Assembly (NCBI GenBank): GCA_038528385.1
Contig: JBCBET010000006.1
Span: 1 to 64,000, forward strand
DNA from: Shimia_B sp038528385
GTDB taxonomy: Bacteria > Pseudomonadota > Alphaproteobacteria > Rhodobacterales > Rhodobacteraceae
DNA length: 64,000 nucleotides
Direction of reading: 5' to 3'
Part shown: positions 41,686-48,111 of the stretch, in pieces
Layout of the letters: every line of letters begins with the position of its first letter
Numbering within the stretch: position 1 is the first letter of the stretch
Position numbers and translations under genes: made by a program
The notes under the pieces: generated by a model
Told to the model about the DNA's origin: nothing
What the model saw: the letters and a program-made list of their open reading frames with translations, nothing else
The model's database searches: none

Positions 41686-43079
41686 CCAACGTGGAAATCG
41701 GGCTCTGGACGACCGGCGGCATGCTCGTCCTCGTGGTGCTGGGCATGCGCGTGGCCTTCGCGGCGGGGCTCGCGGGCTTCCTCGGCCTCGTCTGGATCCG
41801 CTGGAACGGGTTCGATTACGACCCGGGCCGGTTCTGGCGGGCCATGGATATCTCCGTGAAGATCGCGGGGCAGGTGCCGCATTCCAAGGTCTCCGCGCAC
41901 ACGCTTTCGCTCATACCGACCTTCATCCTCATCGGGTTTCTCGCCTATTACGCCAAGCTCACGCAGGGCCTCTTCGATGCCGCGAAGAAATGGATCGCCT
42001 GGGTCCCAGGTGGCCTCGCCGTCTCCACCGTCTTCGCCACGGCGGGTTTCGCCGCCGTCTCGGGCGCGAGCGTCGCCACGGCCGCCGTCTTCGCGCGCAT
42101 CGCGATCCTCGAGATGCTGAAAGTGGGCTACAACAAGCAATTCGCGGCGGGCGTCGTGGCCGCGGGCGGCACTCTGGCGAGCCTCATCCCGCCCTCGGCC
42201 ATCCTCGTCATCTACGCCATCATCGTGGAGCAGGACGTGGGATCGCTGCTGCTCGCGGGCTTCATCCCCGGCGTCTTCTCCGCCTTCGTCTACGCCACGC
42301 TCATCATCTCCATCGCCGTCCTCTTCAAGAGCGTGGGCCCGCCCGTCACCGGCTTCTCCTGGGGCGAGCGCTTCGCCTCGCTCCTGCCCGCGCTGCCCAT
42401 CGTACTCGTCGTGATGATGATCATCATGTTCGTCTACAATCCCTTCGGCGATGCCTGGGGCACGCCCACCGAAGGCGGAGCCGTGGGCGCGTTCATCGTC
42501 TTTCTCTGGGCGCTGGCGCGCGGCATGCGGTGGCCGCAACTCAAGGACGCGCTGATCGAGACGGCAAAGCTCACCATCATGATCTTCACGATCATCTGGG
42601 GCGTGCTGATCTACGTGCGCTTCCTGGGCTTCGCCGATTTGCCGGGCGAGTTCTCCGCCTGGATCACCTCGCTCGAGCAAAGCCCCTGGATCACGCTCGT
42701 CATGATCCTCCTGGCCTATGCGGTACTGGGCATGTTCATGGACGCGATCGGGATGCTCCTCCTCACGCTGCCCGTCGTCTTCCCCGCCGTCATGGCGCTC
42801 AATGGCGGGCTCAATGTCGCCGCCGAGGACGCGGCCTTCGGCATGTCGGGCACGATGTGCGCCATCTGGTTCGGCATCCTGGTCGTCAAGATGGCGGAGT
42901 TCTGTCTCATCACCCCACCCATCGGGCTCAATTGCTTCGTGGTGGCGGGCGTGCGCGACGACCTCTCGGTGCAGGATGTCTTCAAGGGCGTGACGCCCTT
43001 CTTCCTCGCAGACGCGGCCACGATCGCGATGCTCGTGGCGTTTCCGGGCATCGTGCTCTGGCTGCCATCCCTCGCCTGA
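41682..43079 (+). CDS. TRAP transporter large permease (DctM type)
   Basis: The 465-residue protein has about twelve transmembrane segments in two repeats, with landmarks MRVAFAAGLAGFLGLVWI, AASGASVATAAV-like FAAVSGASVATAAVFARIA, AGGTLASLIPPSAILVIYA and PIGLNCFVVAGVRDDLS near the end. It is the pore-forming part of the sodium-driven TRAP system. Start at 41682 overlaps DctQ and drops 38 upstream codons from the frame. The next gene converges on it. Confidence 0.92.
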   Translation: MTNVEIGLWTTGGMLVLVVLGMRVAFAAGLAGFLGLVWIRWNGFDYDPGRFWRAMDISVKIAGQVPHSKVSAHTLSLIPTFILIGFLAYYAKLTQGLFDAAKKWIAWVPGGLAVSTVFATAGFAAVSGASVATAAVFARIAILEMLKVGYNKQFAAGVVAAGGTLASLIPPSAILVIYAIIVEQDVGSLLLAGFIPGVFSAFVYATLIISIAVLFKSVGPPVTGFSWGERFASLLPALPIVLVVMMIIMFVYNPFGDAWGTPTEGGAVGAFIVFLWALARGMRWPQLKDALIETAKLTIMIFTIIWGVLIYVRFLGFADLPGEFSAWITSLEQSPWITLVMILLAYAVLGMFMDAIGMLLLTLPVVFPAVMALNGGLNVAAEDAAFGMSGTMCAIWFGILVVKMAEFCLITPPIGLNCFVVAGVRDDLSVQDVFKGVTPFFLADAATIAMLVAFPGIVLWLPSLA

Positions 43080-43086
43080 TGGCGAG

Positions 43087-43107
43087 GCCCCGGGTCAGAC
43101 CCGGGGC
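43087..43107. repeat. 21-bp palindrome, family A copy 2
   Basis: GCCCCGGGT-CAG-ACCCGGGGC is a perfect 9-bp stem with a 3-bp centre. It covers the last codons and TGA of the acyl-CoA dehydrogenase gene (stop at 43095-43097, minus strand), so the repeat supplies that stop. It also sits after the DctM stop. Confidence 0.85.
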
Positions 43108-44327
43108 GTGTCGTTCTTGCGGTAGCGCTTGAGTTCCGCCCGCGCGACCTGCCTGCGGTGGACGGCGTCAGGCCCGTCTGCGAGGCGGAGCGTTCGGACG
43201 TGGGTCCAGGCCTGCGCGAGGGGCGTGTCCTGGCTGATCCCCTGCCCGCCATGCATCTGCACCGCCTCGTCGATGATCTCGAGCGCGATCCGGGGCGCGA
43301 CCACCTTGATCTGGCTGATCCACGGGGCCGCGGCCCGGGCATCGCCATGGTCCATCATCCACGCGGCCTTGAGGCAGAGCAGCCGCGCCTGTTCGATCTT
43401 CATGCGCGCCTCGGCGATGATGTCGTAATTCGCGCCGAGCTCCGCCAGCGGCTTGCCGAAGGCCGTGCGCCGCGTGGCCCGTGTGCACATGAGCTCCAGC
43501 GCCCGCTCCGCCTGCCCGATGGCGCGCATGCAATGGTGAATGCGGCCCGGCCCGAGCCGCCCCTGGGCGATCTCGAAGCCACGGCCCTCGCCCAGAAGCA
43601 TGTTTTCGGCGGGCACGCGCACATCGGTGAAGCGCATGTGCATGTGGCCGTGGGGCGCATCGTCGTGGCCGTAGACCTGCATAGGGCGCAGGATCTCGAT
43701 GCCGGGCGTGGCGGCGGGGACGACGACCATGGAATGGCGCTGATGCTTCGGCGCGTCCGCGTCGCCGGTGCGGCACATGACGATGTAGACCTTGCAGCGC
43801 GGGTCGCCCGCCCCGCTGATCCACCATTTTTCGCCGTTTAGCACGTAGTCATCGCCGTCCCGCACGCAGGAGAGCGAGATGTTGGTGGCGTCCGAGGAGG
43901 CCACGTCCGGCTCCGTCATCGCGTAGGCGGAGCGGATGTCGCCCGCCATGAGCGGTGCGAGCCAGGCCTCCATCATGGCCTCGGTGCCGTATTTGAGGAA
44001 GACCTCCATGTTGCCGGTATCGGGCGCGTTGCAGTTGAAGACCTCTGCACCGAGGGGCGTCTTGCCCATCTCCTCGGCGAAATAGGCATATTCGACGGTG
44101 GAGAGCGCGTGCTCGGCCCCCGACCACCAGAAATTCCAGAGCCCGGCGGCGCGGGCCCGGGCCTTGAGCCCCTCGAGGATCTCGGCCTGCCGCGCGGTGT
44201 ATTGCCAGCGGTCGCCCGTCCCGATCTCGGCGGCGTAGTCGTCCTCCAGCGGCATGACCTGCCCGGCGAGGAAGGCTTTGACCTGCTCCAGAAGCGCGGC
44301 CCGCGCCGGTGACAATCCGAGATCCAT
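43095..44327 (-). CDS. acyl-CoA dehydrogenase
   Basis: The 410-residue FAD enzyme has the ACAD layout: N-terminal helices (MDLGLSPARAALLEQVKAF), FFAEEMGKTPLGAEVFNC-like segment, AYAMTEPDVASSDATN at the FAD site, NGEKWWISGAGDPRC, LGPGRIHHCMRAIGQAERALELM, and the C-terminal QMHGGQGISQDTPLAQAW. It resembles ACAD10/11-like dehydrogenases acting on long or branched acyl-CoAs. Start at 44327 is chosen over 44333 because GGGAG then has seven-base spacing. A phosphotransferase related to the kinase part of ACAD10/11 is encoded divergently beside it. Confidence 0.92.
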   Translation of the reverse strand: MDLGLSPARAALLEQVKAFLAGQVMPLEDDYAAEIGTGDRWQYTARQAEILEGLKARARAAGLWNFWWSGAEHALSTVEYAYFAEEMGKTPLGAEVFNCNAPDTGNMEVFLKYGTEAMMEAWLAPLMAGDIRSAYAMTEPDVASSDATNISLSCVRDGDDYVLNGEKWWISGAGDPRCKVYIVMCRTGDADAPKHQRHSMVVVPAATPGIEILRPMQVYGHDDAPHGHMHMRFTDVRVPAENMLLGEGRGFEIAQGRLGPGRIHHCMRAIGQAERALELMCTRATRRTAFGKPLAELGANYDIIAEARMKIEQARLLCLKAAWMMDHGDARAAAPWISQIKVVAPRIALEIIDEAVQMHGGQGISQDTPLAQAWTHVRTLRLADGPDAVHRRQVARAELKRYRKNDTPRV

Positions 44328-44391
44328 GCGCATTCTCCCTTGCCCTGTGGCGCCTCCGGGCGACACTATCAGGCCGGGAGAAAAGCGAAAC

Positions 44392-45429
44392 ATGCAGAGC
44401 TACGATCATGCCGCATTGGAGCGCGAGCTGGCCGAGCACGTGGAGGGGTTCACGACGCTCGACGGGCTCGAGAAGTTCTCTGGCGGGCAGTCGAACCCGA
44501 CCTATGCGCTCACGTCTGGGGCGCGGCGCTACGTGCTGCGCTCGAAACCGCCAGGGCGGCTCCTGCCCTCCGCGCACCAGGTGGACCGCGAGTTTCGGGT
44601 GATGACGGCGCTGCGGGGCCAGGTCCCCGTGCCGCGGATGTTCTGCCTGAGCGGGGAGGAGAGCGCGCTCGGCCCGCAATACATCGTGATGGAGCGGGTG
44701 GACGGCACGGTGCATTGGGACCCGGCCCTGCCGGGCCTCGCGCCCGCGGATCGCGCGCGGGTCTACGACGCGATGAACGCCGCCCTCGCCGCGCTCCACG
44801 CGGTGGACCCCGGCAGCGTGGGCCTCGGAGATTTCGGAAAACCCGGCGACTACTTCGCCCGCCAGCTCGCCCGCTGGACCAAGCAGTACCGCGCCGCCGC
44901 GACCGAGCCCCGGCCCGAGGTCGAGTGGGTCATCGCCTGGCTCGAGGAGGCGATGCCGGACGATGACGGGCAGGTGGCCGTGGTTCACGGGGATTATCGG
45001 ATCGATAACATGATATTCGCCGCCGATCATACCCTATCCGCCCTGCTCGACTGGGAGCTCAGCACGCTCGGGCATCCCATGGCGGACCTCGCCTACCAGG
45101 TCATGGTCTGGCGGCTTCCCAATGCGGGGCGATTCAAGGGGTTGGGCGGCCTTGACCGCGCTGCCCTGGGCCTGCCCTCCGACGAAGACTACGTCGCCGC
45201 CTACAGCGCCAGAAGCGGCGTCGAAGCCGCTGCGCACTGGAGCTACCACCTCACCTTCGTCACGTTCCGCTTCCTCGCGATCCTGCAGGGCGTGCTGCGG
45301 CGCGGCCTCGATGGCACGGCCTCCAATCCGCTCGGCGCCGATGTCATGCGGGCCGCCATCGAGCACCTGGCACGGGATGCAAAGCGCATCGCCAGCGGCA
45401 AGGACCAAAGCCGTTTCGAAACGGCCTAG
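44392..45429 (+). CDS. phosphotransferase (APH/ACAD10-N-like) family protein
   Basis: The 345-residue protein has an aminoglycoside-phosphotransferase fold: FSGGQSNPTYALTSG (glycine loop), RYVLRSKPPG with the ATP Lys, VMERVDGTVHWD hinge, VVHGDYRIDNMIF (catalytic H-G-D-x-x-x-x-N), and LLDWELSTLGHPMADLAY (metal Asp). Proteins of this type are fused to or adjacent to acyl-CoA dehydrogenases (ACAD10/11) and act on hydroxy-acyl substrates, so the divergent partner at 43095-44327 fits. The stop lies in a palindrome (45410-45425). Confidence 0.85.
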   Translation: MQSYDHAALERELAEHVEGFTTLDGLEKFSGGQSNPTYALTSGARRYVLRSKPPGRLLPSAHQVDREFRVMTALRGQVPVPRMFCLSGEESALGPQYIVMERVDGTVHWDPALPGLAPADRARVYDAMNAALAALHAVDPGSVGLGDFGKPGDYFARQLARWTKQYRAAATEPRPEVEWVIAWLEEAMPDDDGQVAVVHGDYRIDNMIFAADHTLSALLDWELSTLGHPMADLAYQVMVWRLPNAGRFKGLGGLDRAALGLPSDEDYVAAYSARSGVEAAAHWSYHLTFVTFRFLAILQGVLRRGLDGTASNPLGADVMRAAIEHLARDAKRIASGKDQSRFETA

Positions 45430-45448
45430 GCGCCTTCGAAGGCGCTTT
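45410..45448. terminator. TTCGAA palindrome pair between phosphotransferase and rpe
   Basis: GCCGTTTCGAAACGGC (45410-45425) overlaps the last codons and stop of the phosphotransferase; GCGCCTTCGAAGGCGC (45430-45445) follows, then TTT. Between convergent genes these act plausibly as a bidirectional terminator. The TTCGAA core recurs at 58591-58606. Confidence 0.65.
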
Positions 45449-45459
45449 GACGCTCCGCC

Positions 45460-46146
45460 TCACGCCGGGGCGCAGGCGGCGCGGATCGCCTCGATATTTG
45501 CGCCATAGGGCGCCGGATCGCTGGGCGAGCCGCCCTTGAAGACCGCCGAGCCCGCCACGAGCACATCCGCCCCCGCCGCCGCCAGGCGCGGCGCCGTCGC
45601 GGGGCCCACGCCGCCATCGACCTCGATATGGACCGGGCGGTCCCCGATCGCGGCGCGGAGCGTGGCCACCCGTGGCACCGAGCTCTCGATGAAGCTCTGC
45701 CCGCCGAAGCCGGGATTGACGCTCATCACGCAGACGAGCTCCACCATGTCGAGGAGCGGTGTCACCGCCTCGACGGGCGTGCCGGGGTTGAGCGCCACAC
45801 CGGGGCGCAGCCCCGCTCCGCGGATCGCCTGCAGCGTGCGGTGGATATGGGGGCCCGCCTCCACATGGGCGGTGAGGATATCGGCGCCGGCCTCCGCGAA
45901 GGCCTCGATATAGGGATCGACCGGCGCGATCATCAGGTGGACGTCCATCAGCGTCTTGATATGGGGCCGGATCGCCGCGCAGGTCGCGGCCCCGAAGGAG
46001 ATGTTGGGCACGAAGTGCCCGTCCATCACGTCCACATGGATCCAGTCCGCGCCTTGGGCCTCCACCGCCGCGATCTCGGCCCCGAAGGCCGCGAAATCGG
46101 CGGCGAGGATGGAGGGGGCGATTTTCAGGCTGCGATCGAAAGCCAT
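45460..46146 (-). CDS. rpe: ribulose-phosphate 3-epimerase
   Basis: Rpe interconverts ribulose-5-phosphate and xylulose-5-phosphate. The 228-residue TIM barrel has IAPSILAADFAAFG, WIHVDVMDGHFVPNISFG (metal His and Asp), DVHLMIAPVDPYIEAFA, MSVNPGFGGQSFIES and EVDGGVGPATAPRLAAAGAD, with GSAVFKG as the phosphate loop. It is complete. The ATG at 46146 lies in a region rich in family A palindromes. No pentose or Calvin genes are adjacent. Confidence 0.95.
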   Translation of the reverse strand: MAFDRSLKIAPSILAADFAAFGAEIAAVEAQGADWIHVDVMDGHFVPNISFGAATCAAIRPHIKTLMDVHLMIAPVDPYIEAFAEAGADILTAHVEAGPHIHRTLQAIRGAGLRPGVALNPGTPVEAVTPLLDMVELVCVMSVNPGFGGQSFIESSVPRVATLRAAIGDRPVHIEVDGGVGPATAPRLAAAGADVLVAGSAVFKGGSPSDPAPYGANIEAIRAACAPA

Positions 46147-46209
46147 GGCGTGTCTCCGTGATGTCGCCGCGTGCGTAGCGAGGCGCCGCTTCTACCACAA
46201 GAAAAACAC

Positions 46210-46276
46210 GTCCCGGGCCTGACCCGGGACCTCTTGGTCGGCAGGTGACGTGGAGGCCCGGGATCACGTCCGGGGC
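46210..46276. repeat. 21-bp palindromes, family A copies 3 and 4
   Basis: GTCCCGGG-CCTGA-CCCGGGAC (46210-46230) is a full copy; 46256-46276 is degenerate, GCCCGGGATCACGTCCGGGGC split around its centre. Both lie between rpe and deoC. Confidence 0.75.
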
Positions 46277-46320
46277 GGGTTGTCCTTGCCTGCACGCGTG
46301 GCCCGTGGTTTCCAAGAGGG

Positions 46321-47310
46321 ATGGAAACGCTCACGCCCACTCACCTGCCCACGGCTCTCGATCCCGGCGAGCCGCGCAATCCCGGCATGGCCCTCGATCT
46401 CGACTGGGCGCTGAGCGTTCAGGCCAACACCTCCGCCATCGAGCGCCGCGCGGCCACGCTGCCAGGCCGCCGCACGGTCAAGAAGGCGCACCAGGCCGCC
46501 TGGCTCGCCAAGGCCGTCACCCTGATCGACCTCACCACGCTCTCGGGCGACGATACCGAGGGCCGCGTGCGCCGCCTCTGCGCCAAGGCGCGCCAGCCCA
46601 TGCGCGCGGACCTCCTGGAGGCGATCGGCCTCCCCGGCCTCACCACCGGCGCGGTCTGCGTCTACCACGACATGGTGCCCGCCGCCGTCGACGCGCTCGC
46701 GGGCTCGGGCATTCCCGTCGCCGCCGTCTCCACCGGCTTTCCCGCCGGGCTCTCGCCGCTCCATCTCAGGCTTCAGGAGATCGAGGAGAGCGTGAAGGCC
46801 GGCGCCGCCGAGATCGACATCGTCATCTCCCGCCGCCACGTCCTGCAACGCAACTGGCAGGCGCTCTATGACGAGACGCGCGCCATGCGCGAGGCCTGCG
46901 GAGACGCGCATATGAAGGCGATCCTCGCCACGGGCGAACTCATGACGCTGCGCAACGTGGCCCATGCCTCCATGGTGTGCATGATGGCGGGCGCCGATTT
47001 CATCAAGACCTCCACCGGCAAGGAGGCCGTGAACGCCACCCTCCCGGTCTCCCTCGTCATGATCCGCGCCATTCGCGACTACCACGCGCGCACGGGCTAC
47101 CGCGTGGGCTACAAGCCCGCAGGGGGCATCTCCAAGGCCAAGGACGCGCTCACATACCTCGCGCTCATCAAGGAGGAGCTCGGCGACCGCTGGCTCGCGC
47201 CCGATCTCTTCCGCTTCGGCGCGTCGTCCCTTCTAGGCGATATCGAGCGCCAGATCGAACACCATGTCACCGGGGCCTATTCCGCGGGCTACCGGCACCC
47301 GATCGGATAG
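46321..47310 (+). CDS. deoC: deoxyribose-phosphate aldolase
   Basis: DeoC cleaves 2-deoxyribose-5-phosphate to glyceraldehyde-3-phosphate and acetaldehyde. The 329-residue protein has LIDLTTLSGDDTEG, VCVYHDMVPAAVDALAGSG, AEIDIVISRRHVL, LATGELM with the catalytic Lys-Asp region nearby, ADFIKTSTGKEAVNATL (Schiff-base Lys in FIKTSTG) and GYKPAGGISKAKDAL. It is the long alphaproteobacterial form. Its last about 45 codons are duplicated 578 bp further on. ALDH16 downstream would oxidise the acetaldehyde. Confidence 0.95.
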   Translation: METLTPTHLPTALDPGEPRNPGMALDLDWALSVQANTSAIERRAATLPGRRTVKKAHQAAWLAKAVTLIDLTTLSGDDTEGRVRRLCAKARQPMRADLLEAIGLPGLTTGAVCVYHDMVPAAVDALAGSGIPVAAVSTGFPAGLSPLHLRLQEIEESVKAGAAEIDIVISRRHVLQRNWQALYDETRAMREACGDAHMKAILATGELMTLRNVAHASMVCMMAGADFIKTSTGKEAVNATLPVSLVMIRAIRDYHARTGYRVGYKPAGGISKAKDALTYLALIKEELGDRWLAPDLFRFGASSLLGDIERQIEHHVTGAYSAGYRHPIG

Positions 47311-47313
47311 GCC

Positions 47314-47682
47314 ATGAAGACCGCGCTTCTCCACGCCGCCCTCGCCGCGCTGCTGGCCCATGGGGGCCAGGCGCAGACCCTCGACCAGGGGGCCGATGGC
47401 GTGTGGGCCACGCTCGAGGGCGTGGACAGCGCCGACTTGGCCATCCGCGGCTGGACGCTGGCAGGCACCAGCGCGCTCCCCGCCGGGGAGCAGACCGGCC
47501 TCCTCGTGACGTTCTGGCGCTCCCAGACCGGCACGCTCGTGCGCTGCGTCTTCTCTCTGGTGAGCGCCTCGGGCGCGCAAAGCTTCGAAACCTGCTCGGT
47601 GGCCGCGCAACAGACCGCGCGCCAAAGCGGCGCAGACGGGGGCGGCGCAGACGGGGGCGGCGCAGAGGGGGGCGACGAATGA
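47314..47682 (+). CDS. exported hypothetical protein with Gly-rich tail
   Basis: The 122-residue protein has a signal peptide (MKTALLHAALAALLAHGGQA) and a mature domain with WATLEGVDSADLAIRGWTL, LLVTFWRSQTGTLVRCVFSL and a late ETCSVAAQ, two Cys. The tail SGADGGGADGGGAEGG is coded by a 15-bp tandem repeat. The gene lies between deoC and the duplicated deoC fragment, so it may have been trapped by the duplication event. Confidence 0.6.
   Translation: MKTALLHAALAALLAHGGQAQTLDQGADGVWATLEGVDSADLAIRGWTLAGTSALPAGEQTGLLVTFWRSQTGTLVRCVFSLVSASGAQSFETCSVAAQQTARQSGADGGGADGGGAEGGDE
47629..47673 (+). repeat. 15-bp tandem repeat
   Basis: Three copies of GGCGCAGACGGGGGC (the third with AGAGGG) at 47629-47643, 47644-47658 and 47659-47673 encode G-A-D-G-G repeats at the tail of the exported protein. 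Confidence 0.9.
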
Positions 47683-47741
47683 GGCGGGGGAGGCCGATGC
47701 CGCGCCTCGCCGGGCCACGGACGGGCCCGCACTGTCCCGTC

Positions 47742-47876
47742 CTCCTCAAAGAGGACCACGGCGACCGCTGGCTCGCGCCCGATCTCTTCCGCTTCGCCGC
47801 GTCGGCGCGTCTCGGGGATATCGAACACCATGTCACCGGGGCCTATTCCGCGGGCGACCGGCACCCGGTAGGTTAG
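47742..47876 (+). pseudogene. duplicated 3' fragment of deoC
   Basis: This stretch repeats the last part of deoC: a 38-bp core at 47759-47796 is identical to 47181-47218, and the last 38 bp before the stop match apart from two changes, giving DRWLAPDLFRFAASARLGDIEHHVTGAYSAGDRHPVG. Relative to deoC it lacks 12 bp (ERQI) in frame. No start codon or upstream deoC sequence is present, so it cannot make an aldolase. The offset is 578 bp. Confidence 0.85.
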
Positions 47877-47880
47877 CGGC

Positions 47881-48111
47881 GTGGAACAGATCTTCATCCT
47901 CGTGGTCTTCCTCATCGCGGCGACGCTCGGGCCGGGGACGATCCTTGTCCTCATCGCCGCGCTCTGGATCTGGACGCTTTTCGACCCGATCCGCGTGGTG
48001 CGGCCACATCCCCCTCGCGGGCCGGCCGCGCGCCGCCTCGGCCACGTGCTCCTCGGCGCCGCGTTCGCCCTGACCCTCGCGCTCATGCTGTTCGGAAAGA
48101 CGTTCCCATGA
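47881..48111 (+). CDS. small membrane protein, GTG start
   Basis: The 76-residue product (GTG)EQIFILVVFLIAATLGPG has two hydrophobic stretches (about 2-35 and 52-71) around RVVRPHPPRGPAARRLG. The GTG at 47881 lies right after the deoC fragment and the stop overlaps ALDH16 by 4 bp (ATGA), which supports it as a real gene coupled to the dehydrogenase. Family unknown. Confidence 0.55.
   Translation: MEQIFILVVFLIAATLGPGTILVLIAALWIWTLFDPIRVVRPHPPRGPAARRLGHVLLGAAFALTLALMLFGKTFP

Noticed and set aside
46264..47085. 273-residue minus-strand frame
   Set aside because: Antisense to deoC; contains no family motif.
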